DNA of 64,000 nucleotides, taken from Psychroflexus sp. ALD_RP9. GTDB lineage: Bacteria > Bacteroidota > Bacteroidia > Flavobacteriales > Flavobacteriaceae. Below the pieces are notes generated by a model, which made no database searches, was not told where the DNA came from, and worked only from the letters and a program-made list of their open reading frames with translations. A program made the position numbers and the translations under genes. The stretch covers positions 310,001 to 374,000 of the forward strand of contig NZ_CP062973.1 of assembly GCF_017311165.1 (NCBI RefSeq). The letters are read 5' to 3'. Positions 27,742-37,249 of the stretch are shown piece by piece. Each line of letters starts with the position of its first letter. The first letter of the stretch is position 1.

Positions 27742-29925
27742 ATGTATAAATATAGCTTATCGATTCTTACAATTATCTTAACTTCATTAGTAGGTTTCAG
27801 TCAATCAATTTGGGAAGTTAATTCTGCCCAAATAAGCAGCCAAGTTCCCAAGCATATTATTCAATCAGAGCAAATTGTTTCTTATAAACTCAACAAGCAA
27901 CTTTTATATCAAAAACTTCAGAAGAAAAATAAAAATATAGAATTCATACGTTTAGAATTACCTTATGGAAATGCAAAAGCTGAATTAAAAACATTTCAAA
28001 TTCAGCAGGTGTTTACGATACCAAATCAAAAATCTAAATCAATCTCGAAACAGATTTTATCTTATAAAGGTACTTCGGTTGAAGGTAACGAGTCGGTAAG
28101 AATAACCATTACTCCCATTGGGCTATTTGCCTCTATTATCGGACCAAATACACGCAAATACATTAACCCAATTGGTCATAATTATGCTGTTCTTAATCGC
28201 TCTAATTTTAATAAAAGAGGTTTTGATTGCCTCAGCGAAAACAATTATAAAAAACCTATTGAATCTACACCTAAAGTTATCGACGACAGCTTGTTAAGAA
28301 CTTATGATCTCGCTGTAGCTTGTTCTGGTGAGTATGCACAATTTCATATTAATGCTGCCAATGCTAATAACGCAACTGATGCTGTTAAAAAAGACATTGT
28401 ACTCTCGGCTATGGTAGTTACAATTGATCGTGTTAATCAAATTTATGAAAATGATTTAGCTATTAACCTTCAACTTATTCCAAATAATAGAGATTTAATA
28501 TTTTTAGATTCATCAACCGATCCTTATGACAACTTTGACTCAAACCAACTAATTAACAACAATACTAGCGTCATTAATAGCATTATTGGCGAAAACAGCT
28601 ATGATTTGGGCCATGTATTTACCACTGGTGGTGGCGGCATTGCAGCGCTTGGTTCAGTTTGCTCTAACCTTAAAGGTGCTGGCGTTACAGGTTTACCAAA
28701 TCCAGTAGGCGACCCATTTGACGTAGATTATGTTGCACACGAAATTGGTCATCAATTCGGAGCAACGCACACCTACAATAACAGCTGTGGTAATAATAGA
28801 ACTGAGTTTACTGCCTACGAACCAGGTAGTGGTCAAACAATTATGGCTTATGCAGGTATTTGTGCACCTAATGTTGCTAATAATAGCGTCCCTTATTTCC
28901 ACTTTGCTAGCATCAATCAAATAAGTAATTTTGTAAGCTTTGGAAGTGGTAGTTTTTGTGTTAACAGCCAAGTTATTAATAATACTGCACCACAAATTGA
29001 AGCAGTAAACAATTATACTATTCCAAAATCGACACCTTTTAAGTATAGTGCGTCTGCAACCGACTTAGAAAATGATAATCTTACCTATACTTGGGAACAG
29101 TTTGATAACGAAATTAGTACGCAACCACCTTTAGCTTTTTCTACGGGAGGACCAAACTTTAAATATCTTTCACCGTCTGAAGATTCGTTTAGATATTTTC
29201 CAGACTTAAATACTGTTCTGGCCAACGAAAATTCAACCACATGGGAAGTTCTACCAAACGTGACAAGAAATATGACTTTTGTGGTCACCGTTAGAGATAA
29301 TAATATGTCTGGCGGACAAGTCTCTACTGAACTAAGCAATTTAACAATTTCAGATGCGGGACCATTTGAAGTTACCTCTCAAAATACAAATTCACTTTCT
29401 TACACAGGAAACTCAAATATTGAAATCACTTGGGATGTAGCTGGAACTAACGCAAACAACATTAACACCAATGAAGTTAACATTTTATTATCTACGGATG
29501 GAGGCTTAACTTTCGACCAAATCTTATCTGAAAATACACCTAATGATGGTAGTGAATTTGTAGACATACCTAATATTGATGCTTCAAATTGCCGTATCAT
29601 GATTCAACCGGTTAATAATATTTATTTCGCTGTAAACACAAGTCCATTTTCTATCACTAAAGATTTATCAACCAACGACTTTCAGGCTATAAATTTCAAA
29701 ATGTATCCTAATCCTTCAAACTCATTTGTGAATTTAGAATTTGGCACTCAGCTTGAAAAAATTCAACTTAAAGTTTTTAATATTCAGGGTAAACTAGTTG
29801 CTGAAAAATTTTACAAAACGAGTTCAAAGGTAATATTAAATACAGAGGTTTTTGGCAATGGTGTATATCTAGTTAAGGTTGAAGCTAATGGAACTTCGTT
29901 AATTAAAAAGTTGCTCATCAACTAA
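27742..29925 (+). CDS. Secreted reprolysin-like zinc metalloprotease with T9SS sorting domain
   Basis: 727 residues from ATG 27742, chosen over a TTG two codons upstream. Signal peptide MYKYSLSILTIILTSLVGFS. After a propeptide-like region (about 20-185), a catalytic domain at about 190-410 carries HEIGHQFGATH (His333, Glu334, His337, His343), the metzincin zinc site, with a downstream Met-turn candidate in TIMAYAGIC. A beta-sandwich region follows (about 415-650). A type A T9SS sorting domain (FKMYPNPSNSFVNLEF to SLIKKLLIN) ends the protein. The expected role is extracellular protein degradation after T9SS export. It is a monocistronic gene just before kdsA. Confidence 0.88.
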   Translation: MYKYSLSILTIILTSLVGFSQSIWEVNSAQISSQVPKHIIQSEQIVSYKLNKQLLYQKLQKKNKNIEFIRLELPYGNAKAELKTFQIQQVFTIPNQKSKSISKQILSYKGTSVEGNESVRITITPIGLFASIIGPNTRKYINPIGHNYAVLNRSNFNKRGFDCLSENNYKKPIESTPKVIDDSLLRTYDLAVACSGEYAQFHINAANANNATDAVKKDIVLSAMVVTIDRVNQIYENDLAINLQLIPNNRDLIFLDSSTDPYDNFDSNQLINNNTSVINSIIGENSYDLGHVFTTGGGGIAALGSVCSNLKGAGVTGLPNPVGDPFDVDYVAHEIGHQFGATHTYNNSCGNNRTEFTAYEPGSGQTIMAYAGICAPNVANNSVPYFHFASINQISNFVSFGSGSFCVNSQVINNTAPQIEAVNNYTIPKSTPFKYSASATDLENDNLTYTWEQFDNEISTQPPLAFSTGGPNFKYLSPSEDSFRYFPDLNTVLANENSTTWEVLPNVTRNMTFVVTVRDNNMSGGQVSTELSNLTISDAGPFEVTSQNTNSLSYTGNSNIEITWDVAGTNANNINTNEVNILLSTDGGLTFDQILSENTPNDGSEFVDIPNIDASNCRIMIQPVNNIYFAVNTSPFSITKDLSTNDFQAINFKMYPNPSNSFVNLEFGTQLEKIQLKVFNIQGKLVAEKFYKTSSKVILNTEVFGNGVYLVKVEANGTSLIKKLLIN

Positions 29926-29945
29926 CAACACAAAGCATTAGATTG

Positions 29946-29953
29946 TAAATTTG
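29946..29953 (+). promoter_or_regulatory. -7 box for kdsA
   Basis: TAAATTTG, 13 bases before the kdsA ATG. No TTG lies at the usual distance. Confidence 0.4.
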
Positions 29954-29966
29954 CAAAAAAACACTC

Positions 29967-30785
29967 ATGGACATTTCAGTAATACCAAATATAAAACATA
30001 CTCAGTCAAACAACTTTTTTTTGTTAGCAGGTCCTTGTGCCATAGAAAATGAAACCATGGCCATGAAAATCGCTGAGGACATTTTAAAAATCAGCGATAC
30101 ATATCAAGTGCCATTTATTTTTAAAGGCTCGTTCAAAAAAGCAAACCGTAGTCGGATTGACAGCTTTACTGGAATTGGCGATCAAAAAGCCTTAGAAATT
30201 CTAAAAAAAGTAGGTGAGACTTTTAATATACCTACTGTTACTGATATTCACCAAGTTCAGGATGCCGCGATGGCTGCCAATTATGTTGATGTGCTTCAAA
30301 TTCCAGCATTTCTTGTTCGTCAAACAGACTTAGTGGTTGCTGCCGCACAGACAGGTAAGGTCGTTAACTTAAAAAAAGGACAATTTATGAGTCCTGAAAG
30401 CATGCAACATGCTGTACAAAAAGTATTAGACAGTAATAATGAACTTGTCATGGTTACCGATCGCGGGACAATGTTTGGTTATCAAGATTTGATTGTAGAT
30501 TTTAGAGGGATTCCAACCATGCGCGAATTCGCTACAACTGTTTTAGATGTAACACATTCATTACAACAACCCAACCAATCATCTGGTGTTACAGGCGGAA
30601 GGCCTGATATGATCGAAACTATTGCACGAGCTGGTATAGTAAATCATGTTGATGGACTTTTCATTGAAACGCATTATAATCCTTCTGAAGCTAAAAGTGA
30701 TGGCGCTAATATGCTGGATTTAAAACACCTTGAGCAACTCATCAAGCACCTGACTCAAATTAGAGCTACTATTAATCAGTTTTAG
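29967..30785 (+). CDS. kdsA: 3-deoxy-8-phosphooctulonate synthase
   Basis: KdsA condenses phosphoenolpyruvate with arabinose 5-phosphate to Kdo 8-phosphate, the step before KdsC. The 272-residue length is usual. LLAGPCAIEN is the PEP-binding N-terminal motif. FKGSFKKANRSR, TDIHQVQDA, DVLQIPAFLVRQTDL and VTDRGTMFGYQDL are conserved active-site segments. Its last 14 bases overlap the convergent DinB-like gene. Confidence 0.95.
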   Translation: MDISVIPNIKHTQSNNFFLLAGPCAIENETMAMKIAEDILKISDTYQVPFIFKGSFKKANRSRIDSFTGIGDQKALEILKKVGETFNIPTVTDIHQVQDAAMAANYVDVLQIPAFLVRQTDLVVAAAQTGKVVNLKKGQFMSPESMQHAVQKVLDSNNELVMVTDRGTMFGYQDLIVDFRGIPTMREFATTVLDVTHSLQQPNQSSGVTGGRPDMIETIARAGIVNHVDGLFIETHYNPSEAKSDGANMLDLKHLEQLIKHLTQIRATINQF

Positions 30786-31320
30786 AAACAAAATATTTTT
30801 TCTTTAAAATTGAGATGTGATGCGCTTCGTGACCTTTTAAGATAAAAGGAATTACTCTAACTGAAAAAGGACCACCACTCGCATGGCCTATTTTTAACAG
30901 GCTTTTTTCTGAGATACTTTCGTACAAAGAAATAGTAGAAGCTCGATTATTTTGATAATCATTAATTAATTGGCCAATGCCAATTTGTGACGAATTGTCA
31001 TTTGAAGCAAATTCATCAATATTAAAACCTGGTAGTTCTGTTTGGTCACCCCTAGAAATGCGTAAAGCTCTTACTGCAAAAATACGTTCAACATCAGTAA
31101 TATGTTGTAAAATTTGCTTCGGTGTCCATTTACCTTCAGCATATCTATAATTGAGCTCATCTGATGTTAAAGAAGAGAACACTTCAACAATTTCAGATTC
31201 ATATAAAGTATCTTTTAATTGAATTCTATCAGGTAATAAATCTAAATACCGATTATAATAATCTTGATATTCAGCTTGAATAAGTTGATTTTTAGTAAGA
31301 CTAAACGTTTTTAAATTCAT
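30772..31320 (-). CDS. DinB-superfamily protein
   Basis: 182 residues. This family is a four-helix bundle of the DinB/YfiT type with three metal-binding histidines. Candidates here are His in LQHITDVERIFA, plus the pair in KGHEAHHISILKKKY near the C-terminus. Family members act as thiol-dependent S-transferases or have no known role. It is directly downstream of proline dehydrogenase with no gap, so probably cotranscribed with it. It converges on and overlaps kdsA. Confidence 0.82.
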   Translation of the reverse strand: MNLKTFSLTKNQLIQAEYQDYYNRYLDLLPDRIQLKDTLYESEIVEVFSSLTSDELNYRYAEGKWTPKQILQHITDVERIFAVRALRISRGDQTELPGFNIDEFASNDNSSQIGIGQLINDYQNNRASTISLYESISEKSLLKIGHASGGPFSVRVIPFILKGHEAHHISILKKKYFVSKTD

Positions 31321-32514
31321 TTAATTAATTCGTTTTACATACTGGCCTTCACGTCGTTGTTTTTCTTCTTGTAATAGCGCAAGCTCACGACCTGTTTGTC
31401 CTTTAACGGATGAATTTTCTTGTGCACGTCTAATTAAATAAGGTACTACATCACGTATAGGACCAAATGGTAATAATTTAATTGCATTTGATTGGTGCTT
31501 ACCAATGTTATAGCTAATATGGTCGCTCATACCGTAAAGTTGGCCAAACCAAATACGGTCATCATCGAGGTCAATTCCTTGCTGTTCCATTAACTGTAAT
31601 GCCATATAAGAGCTAACTTCATTATGCGTACCTATAAACATGCTAATGTCTTCAATGTTATTGATACAATAGGTCATTACAGCATTAAAGTTAACATCTG
31701 TTGCCTCTTTATCTTCGCAAATTGGAGATTGATAGCCTTTGCGTTTAGCACGTAAATTCTCTTTTTCCATATAAGCACCGCGAACTACTTTAAAACCTAA
31801 TTTAAAGCCTTGATTGTTTGCGCGCTCATGTAATTCTTTTACGTAAGCCAGTCTATCCCAACGATAGCATTGAAGTGTATTAAAGATATAAGCCTTATCC
31901 TTATTAAATTTCATCATCATTTCTTCAATAAGATCATCAGCGGCATCTTGCATCCATGACTCTTCTGCATCTATTAATAATTTAGTATCATAATCTACCG
32001 CTGCTTGACAAATTTTTTCGAGACGATGTTTAATTCTTTCCCATTCATTTTGTTCTTGCGAGCTTAAAGTTTCATTATGTGTTACTTTTTCCCAAATCTC
32101 AAAACGGCCTAAGCCAGTAGGTTTAGCTACAGCGAAAGGTAATTCTTTAGAGGTTGAAGCAAATTTGATAATCTCGATTTTTCGTCGTGCTGCTTCATCA
32201 AAATCAGCTTCAGTCTCTTTACCTTCTACTGAATAGTCTAAAACACTATGTACATTTTTAGAATACATCAATTTAACCAAAGGCATGCACTCTTCTTGTG
32301 TCTCACCACCACAAAATTGCTTGAAGATAGTTGCTCTTATTATCGACTCAATTGGAAGCTTAATTTTTAACGCAAACTGTGTTAAAACAGTTGAAATTGG
32401 AACAAAAAAGGGAATATTCATTAACGAGAAAATGAATAATGAACGCTTTAAGTCTTTATCAGTTTTTAGAATGAAAGCGTTTTTTGTATCATTAAATATT
32501 TTAGTGTCGATCAT
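31321..32514 (-). CDS. Proline dehydrogenase
   Basis: A 397-residue FAD enzyme that oxidises L-proline to pyrroline-5-carboxylate and passes electrons to quinone. The TIM-barrel signatures are VDYDTKLLIDAEESWMQ and FKVVRGAYMEKENLRAKRKG, with YGMSDHISYNIG and LPFGPIRDVVPYLIRRAQEN near the end. It is a stand-alone enzyme without a P5C dehydrogenase domain. The start at 32514 (MIDTKIFNDTKNAF) was chosen because the in-frame ATG at 32532 falls inside the TATATTTG -7 box. Confidence 0.9.
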   Translation of the reverse strand: MIDTKIFNDTKNAFILKTDKDLKRSLFIFSLMNIPFFVPISTVLTQFALKIKLPIESIIRATIFKQFCGGETQEECMPLVKLMYSKNVHSVLDYSVEGKETEADFDEAARRKIEIIKFASTSKELPFAVAKPTGLGRFEIWEKVTHNETLSSQEQNEWERIKHRLEKICQAAVDYDTKLLIDAEESWMQDAADDLIEEMMMKFNKDKAYIFNTLQCYRWDRLAYVKELHERANNQGFKLGFKVVRGAYMEKENLRAKRKGYQSPICEDKEATDVNFNAVMTYCINNIEDISMFIGTHNEVSSYMALQLMEQQGIDLDDDRIWFGQLYGMSDHISYNIGKHQSNAIKLLPFGPIRDVVPYLIRRAQENSSVKGQTGRELALLQEEKQRREGQYVKRIN

Positions 32515-32529
32515 TAATTGAAATTTTGC

Positions 32530-32537
32530 CAAATATA
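32530..32537 (-). promoter_or_regulatory. -7 box for proline dehydrogenase
   Basis: TATATTTG on the - strand, 15 bases before ATG 32514. It rules out the upstream in-frame ATG. Confidence 0.5.
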
Positions 32538-32605
32538 CTTATAGATTAGCTGAATTTATAGCCTTAAAGTTGCTAATTTCGCATAATTAACATAGCTTTT
32601 TTAAA

Positions 32606-33673
32606 ATGAATTCAATTGTCTTAAAAAATTATAATATACACTTTCAAACAGAAGCTTATCTTGCTTTAAATCAATATATTTCAACTGAAGCTTTCTCTAA
32701 AATTATTATTCTTGTTGACTCTAACACACATCAATATTGCTTAAGTTCATTTTTAGGAGAATTAGAACAAACCAATGCGGTAGAAATTATTGAAGTTGAC
32801 TCTGGTGAAGCGCATAAATCGATTGATACTTGTTCTCAAATTTGGCAAAGTTTAGCCGACTTAAATATAGATCGTAAAGCCATAATGATTAATTTAGGTG
32901 GTGGCATTGTAACCGATTTAGGTGGCTTTGTTGCCTCGTGTTTTAAGCGTGGCATTAGCTTTGTGCATATTCCTACCACACTTTTAGGCATGGTAGATGC
33001 TGCAATTGGCGGTAAAAATGGGGTTAATTTAGGCGCTCTTAAAAATCAAATAGGTGTTATAAACCCGCCTGAAATGGTGTTGATTGATCCGAGTTTTTTA
33101 GCTACTCTATCTCAAGCTGAAATGCGAAGCGGTCTTGCAGAAATGATTAAACATGGTTTAATTGCAGATCAAAATTATTTAGATAATTTCAAAGATTTAT
33201 CGCAATTTACCACTGAACATTTAACGCATTTAATTCGTGGTTCAATAGACATTAAAACTACAATTTCTGAGAATGACCCGACTGAGAAAGGGCTTAGAAA
33301 AGCCCTTAATTTTGGTCATACCTTAGGTCATGCTATTGAATCTTACAGCATGAATACCCAAAACTTGCCTAAATTGCTTCATGGTGAAGCTGTGGCTATC
33401 GGCATGATATTAGCTCTATATATTTCAACTGAAATATGTGGTTTCTCTAAATACGATTGTGATGATTATTCTAATTTAATTCGTAGATACTTCAAATCAG
33501 TTGAGTTTAATTCAAATGATATTAAACAAATTAAATCTTTGCTAATTCACGATAAGAAAAATACTAACGGACAAATCAATTTTGTTCTACTCAGTAAAAT
33601 TGGGAAGCCACAACTCGATTGCCAAGTTTCTGATCGGTTAATAGATAAAGCCTTTGCTTATTATCAATCATAA
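32606..33673 (+). CDS. aroB: 3-dehydroquinate synthase
   Basis: Second step of the shikimate pathway: converts DAHP to 3-dehydroquinate using NAD and a metal ion. The 355-residue length is typical. The NAD/metal region reads INLGGGIVTDLGGFVAS, then FVHIPTTLLGMVDAAIGGK. Metal ligands include Glu in RSGLAEMIKHGLI and His in ALNFGHTLGHAIE and LLHGEAVAIGM. It is divergent from proline dehydrogenase. A weak TAATTTCG -7-like box lies at 32574-32581. Confidence 0.95.
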   Translation: MNSIVLKNYNIHFQTEAYLALNQYISTEAFSKIIILVDSNTHQYCLSSFLGELEQTNAVEIIEVDSGEAHKSIDTCSQIWQSLADLNIDRKAIMINLGGGIVTDLGGFVASCFKRGISFVHIPTTLLGMVDAAIGGKNGVNLGALKNQIGVINPPEMVLIDPSFLATLSQAEMRSGLAEMIKHGLIADQNYLDNFKDLSQFTTEHLTHLIRGSIDIKTTISENDPTEKGLRKALNFGHTLGHAIESYSMNTQNLPKLLHGEAVAIGMILALYISTEICGFSKYDCDDYSNLIRRYFKSVEFNSNDIKQIKSLLIHDKKNTNGQINFVLLSKIGKPQLDCQVSDRLIDKAFAYYQS

Positions 33674-33704
33674 AAAAAGCTTTCAAAAAAATTGAAAGCT
33701 TTTT
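33674..33704. terminator. Bidirectional terminator
   Basis: AAAGCTTTCAA / TTGAAAGCTTT inverted repeat (33675-33686 and 33692-33703) between the convergent aroB and trxB genes. Confidence 0.8.
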
Positions 33705-33727
33705 ATGTATGTTTACATTTTACGTTG

Positions 33728-34696
33728 TTAAGCAGTTTCTTCTACTAAATCTTCAATACTAGCTAAATATCGTTCTGCATCAAGTGCCGCCATACAGCCG
33801 GTTCCGGCAGCTGTTACAGCTTGTCGATATTCTTTATCTTGTACATCTCCCGAGGCAAAAACACCAGGAATATTAGTTTTAGTAGACTTACCTTTTGTTA
33901 TTAAGTAGCCAGCGTCGTCCATATCTAAAAGACCTTTAAATATATCTGTATTAGGTTTATGACCAATAGCAATAAATAAGCCTGTCACAGGAATATCTTC
34001 TTTTTCTTGAGTTTGATTATTCACCACACGAATACCCTCAACAACTTGATCACCTAAAACCTCATCGACTTCAGTAAAATAACGCAAATCGATATTTTTA
34101 GTGTTTTCAACACGGTGTTGCATGGCTTTAGAAGCTTTCATTTCACCTTTTCTAACCAACATCGTTACTTTTGTACAGATATTTGCTAAATAGGTTGCTT
34201 CTTCGCAAGCTGTATCACCACCGCCAACAATAGCAACATCTTGACCTTTATAGAAAAAACCATCGCAAACAGCGCAAGCAGAAACTCCACCACCTCGAAG
34301 GCGTTGTTCACTTTCTAAACCTAAATATTTTGCTGATGCACCTGTGGATATTATTAATGTTTCAGCCTCAATCCAGGTTTTATTATCAACTTGAGCTTTA
34401 TGAATTCCGCCTTTTTCTTTAGACAACTCAACTTTAGTAACCATTCCTATTCTTACTTCAGTTCCAAAACGTTCGGCTTGTTGTTGCAACTCGACCATCA
34501 TTTTTGACCCATCAATACCTTCAGGATAGCCGGGAAAATTATCAACTTCCGTCGTGGTTGTTAATTGTCCGCCAGGTTCCATACCTGTATACATTACAGG
34601 TTTCATATCAGCTCTTGCTGCATAGATTGCGGCAGTATAACCGGCTGGACCTGATCCGATAATTAAGCATTTTATACGTTCTATTTGATCTGACAT
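33728..34696 (-). CDS. trxB: Thioredoxin-disulfide reductase
   Basis: A 322-residue FAD flavoenzyme that reduces thioredoxin (trxA is at 51837-52136) with NADPH. The FAD site is IIGSGPAGYTAAIYAAR. The redox pair is SACAVCDG (Cys141, Cys144). The NADPH-binding site is VAIVGGGDTACEEA, and the FAD C-terminal site is GVFASGDVQD. The start MSDQIERIKC is preceded by a good promoter. Confidence 0.95.
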   Translation of the reverse strand: MSDQIERIKCLIIGSGPAGYTAAIYAARADMKPVMYTGMEPGGQLTTTTEVDNFPGYPEGIDGSKMMVELQQQAERFGTEVRIGMVTKVELSKEKGGIHKAQVDNKTWIEAETLIISTGASAKYLGLESEQRLRGGGVSACAVCDGFFYKGQDVAIVGGGDTACEEATYLANICTKVTMLVRKGEMKASKAMQHRVENTKNIDLRYFTEVDEVLGDQVVEGIRVVNNQTQEKEDIPVTGLFIAIGHKPNTDIFKGLLDMDDAGYLITKGKSTKTNIPGVFASGDVQDKEYRQAVTAAGTGCMAALDAERYLASIEDLVEETA

Positions 34697-34714
34697 AATT
34701 TAAAATTTAGATTA

Positions 34715-34722
34715 CAAATGTA
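34715..34722 (-). promoter_or_regulatory. -7 box for trxB
   Basis: TACATTTG on the - strand, 18 bases before the start, with TTG (reverse CAA at 34745-34747) 22 bases further upstream. Confidence 0.5.
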
Positions 34723-34836
34723 GTAAGATTTTAAATGTTGTTTACAAAATCAAATCATTTGTTTTTATCGGTGCATAAAGCTTGTTGATTATCGTTTTTA
34801 AAAAATCTAACAAGACTGAATGTCACTATTTTTTAA

Positions 34837-34844
34837 TAGATTTG
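34837..34844 (+). promoter_or_regulatory. -7 box for the tryptophan 2,3-dioxygenase-like gene
   Basis: TAGATTTG, 20 bases before ATG 34865. Confidence 0.45.
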
Positions 34845-34864
34845 TTAAACAATCATAACAGAAC

Positions 34865-35764
34865 ATGAATAGTGATTTACTCGCTCAATTAGAGCAAAAA
34901 TATAAAGACTTAGGTGAAAATCCAGATGCTTATTTAAAGGGGTTAATACATGCTAAACCCATTAATTATTGGGATTATATAGAAGTTGACACTTTATTGT
35001 CTCTACAAAAGCCTCGTACTAATTTTAAGGATGAAGTTGTTTTTATCATGTATCACCAAGTTACTGAACTTGTTTTACGACTCATGATACATGAAATTGA
35101 ACAAATAACAGAAAAACCTGAACCTAAGGAAGATTTTATAATTGAAAAATTAACTCGTTTACTTCGCTATACTGACATGCTCATTACTTCATTTGAAGTT
35201 ATGAAAGATGGAATGAATTATGATGATTATAACCAATTTAGGTTTACATTAACTCCAGCAAGTGGATTTCAGTCTGCACAATTTAGACAATTAGAATTAT
35301 ATTGCACACCTATTGAACACCTTATAAATGCTGAAGCCAAAGCAGAAATGCCGAACAATGCTTCTACAAGAACTAAGTTTAATTTTATTTATTGGCAAGC
35401 AGCTGGATTCGATAAGAAAACAGGTGAAAAATCTTTAACCTTAAAAGCTTTTGAGGATAAATACCTCAATCAATTTATAGCATTAACTGATAAAATGAAG
35501 GGTAAAACTTTATGTGAAATAATTGAAAGATTCACCTCACCATCAGATGAATTGATAAAAGCATCAAAAGATTTTGATCATGCATACAATGTTAAGTGGC
35601 CTCTTACGCATTTACGAACTGCTACACAGTATTTAGATAAAAAAGGAGAACAAAAAGCTGCAACTGGTGGCTCTAATTGGAAAAAGTATTTGCACCCTAA
35701 GTTTCAACAACGTCAATTTTTCCCGCATTTATGGAAAGAAAGTAGCATTTTAGATTGGGCATAA
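34865..35764 (+). CDS. Tryptophan 2,3-dioxygenase family protein
   Basis: A 299-residue heme dioxygenase homologue. The known enzyme opens the indole ring of L-tryptophan to N-formylkynurenine, the first step of the kynurenine pathway. Visible family elements are FIMYHQVTELVLRLM (distal His region), FRFTLTPASGFQSAQFR (substrate region) and THLRTATQYL with ATGGSNWKKYLHP near the C-terminus, which covers the proximal heme side. No other kynurenine-pathway gene is nearby. The distal pocket differs from the usual HQVxELWFK, so activity is likely but not certain. Confidence 0.82.
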   Translation: MNSDLLAQLEQKYKDLGENPDAYLKGLIHAKPINYWDYIEVDTLLSLQKPRTNFKDEVVFIMYHQVTELVLRLMIHEIEQITEKPEPKEDFIIEKLTRLLRYTDMLITSFEVMKDGMNYDDYNQFRFTLTPASGFQSAQFRQLELYCTPIEHLINAEAKAEMPNNASTRTKFNFIYWQAAGFDKKTGEKSLTLKAFEDKYLNQFIALTDKMKGKTLCEIIERFTSPSDELIKASKDFDHAYNVKWPLTHLRTATQYLDKKGEQKAATGGSNWKKYLHPKFQQRQFFPHLWKESSILDWA

Positions 35765-35783
35765 TTATTGGTTAATAGTTAGT

Positions 35784-36284
35784 ATGAATTATAAATTTAG
35801 TTTTTTAATCATTTGCTTCAGCTTTAGCACTTGCTTAGCTCAAATAGACGATTTTAACCAAGTGCAAACCATAAATTTAGAACCAAATTTAAGCATTTTA
35901 GAAGATCCCTTTAGCATAAAAAATCTACCACAGCCACAATTATTAAATATGGTTATCGATTTAAATGCAAACCCTTTTCAGGAAAAAAGACAAATCAATA
36001 TGGTAGCAGCAACGGCTCGTAAGGCACAATCGCAGAACTATAATTTATCTGAATTTAACTTTGTTGAGAGACAATTAGCCATTTTCAGAAAAGAACGACC
36101 TAGATTAAACAACAGCATCCAAACACCTTTTTCACCAGATTATCATGACCAATTAATTTATTCAGGTTCTAACAGAGTTAATAATGAAGCCTTCAGGGCA
36201 AATAAGACTTTTCAAACACCTAAGTATATTAACAACCTTTATTACTCACCATACAGACGTCACAGAGGTTTCTGGCAGTATTAA
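35784..36284 (+). CDS. Hypothetical exported protein
   Basis: 166 residues with a signal peptide at 1-19 (MNYKFSFLIICFSFSTCLA). The mature part is polar, rich in Asn, Gln and Arg, and shows no domain I recognise. The C-terminal end is Tyr/Arg-rich (NLYYSPYRRHRGFWQY). It starts 19 bases after the dioxygenase-like gene and is probably cotranscribed with it. A weak hairpin (TTCCTTGAAAGGAA) follows the stop. Confidence 0.6.
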   Translation: MNYKFSFLIICFSFSTCLAQIDDFNQVQTINLEPNLSILEDPFSIKNLPQPQLLNMVIDLNANPFQEKRQINMVAATARKAQSQNYNLSEFNFVERQLAIFRKERPRLNNSIQTPFSPDYHDQLIYSGSNRVNNEAFRANKTFQTPKYINNLYYSPYRRHRGFWQY

Positions 36285-36329
36285 CTTTCCTTGAAAGGAA
36301 TTTCTGTATGTGGTTAATATTTTTAAGAA

Positions 36330-37169
36330 TTATTCTTTTAGATAAATACCATCACCATTCTTAATAACTATTTGTTTGTCTTTATACAAACTGCCAATAG
36401 CTTTTTTAAAAGCTTTTTTACTTAAATGAAACGTTTCATTAATCGCTTCAGGTTTAGATTTATCATGAAATGGTAAGTAACCTGTATCAGTAGCTTTTAA
36501 GATATCATAAATTTTCTGGGCATTTGGCTCAATACTTTTGTACCCAAATTTTTGAAGTGTGACATCTATTTTATTGTCAGGCCTTATCTTTTTAATGTAA
36601 GCTTTTAGTCGGTCACCAGTTTTTAAATCAGCATAAACTTCGTCTTTATAAAGTAAACCAGCATGAATCTCGTTAATAATTACATTAAAACCTAATTCTG
36701 TAGGATTGGTAATAATAATTTCAACTTCATCAAATTCATTTACTGTTAAAACAGAGTTATCTACAAATTTGTTTACTCTACTTGAAGCCACTAGCCTATT
36801 GGTTTCTTCATCTAAGTAACAAAAAACCAAGTAATTATTGTTTGGTTTCATCTTGTAGGCTTGCTCGCTATGTGGCACAAATAGATGTTTTTCGAGATTC
36901 CAATCTAAAAATGCGCCAAAATCATTGCTATCAACACAAGTTAAAACTGCAAACTCATCAAGTTGAATTTTAGGCTCGAGCGTAGTAGCCACTGGACGCT
37001 CTTCAAAATCTAAATAAACAAAAACTTCTATTGAATCGCCAATTTCATAAGTTTTTGGTTTGTACTTATTCGGGAGCAAAACTTCATCACCAGCATCATT
37101 TTTTAAAAATAATCCTGGTGCTGTATCACGATCAATTTCAAGCTTATGTTTAAGGCCTAATTCAAGCAT
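36330..37169 (-). CDS. CvfB/YitL-like S1 RNA-binding protein
   Basis: 279 residues with three S1-like OB domains (about 1-60, 65-130 and 145-215) and a C-terminal winged-helix domain at about 220-279 (LPFHDKSKPEAINETFHLS, KKAFKKAIGSLYKD). Family members such as S. aureus CvfB bind RNA and affect virulence gene expression. The direct target here is unknown. The start at 37169 (MLELGLKHK) was chosen because an upstream in-frame ATG (37187) lies inside the TACATTTG -7 box. Confidence 0.85.
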   Translation of the reverse strand: MLELGLKHKLEIDRDTAPGLFLKNDAGDEVLLPNKYKPKTYEIGDSIEVFVYLDFEERPVATTLEPKIQLDEFAVLTCVDSNDFGAFLDWNLEKHLFVPHSEQAYKMKPNNNYLVFCYLDEETNRLVASSRVNKFVDNSVLTVNEFDEVEIIITNPTELGFNVIINEIHAGLLYKDEVYADLKTGDRLKAYIKKIRPDNKIDVTLQKFGYKSIEPNAQKIYDILKATDTGYLPFHDKSKPEAINETFHLSKKAFKKAIGSLYKDKQIVIKNGDGIYLKE

Positions 37170-37184
37170 TGGTCTTTTTTTTTG

Positions 37185-37192
37185 CAAATGTA
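37185..37192 (-). promoter_or_regulatory. -7 box for the CvfB-like gene
   Basis: TACATTTG on the - strand, 15 bases before ATG 37169. Confidence 0.5.
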
Positions 37193-37249
37193 CACAATTA
37201 TTGAAGAGTATTTTAGCAAGCCTTAAAGGGCTTTAAGCTAATTGGTTGA

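Noticed and set aside
28693..28995. - strand frame opposite the metalloprotease active site
   Set aside because: The zinc motif and domain order on the + strand are decisive; the - frame is a shadow.
36287..36306. Hairpin TTCCTTGAAAGGAA after the hypothetical exported protein
   Set aside because: Short stem with no good T tract; too weak to call a terminator.
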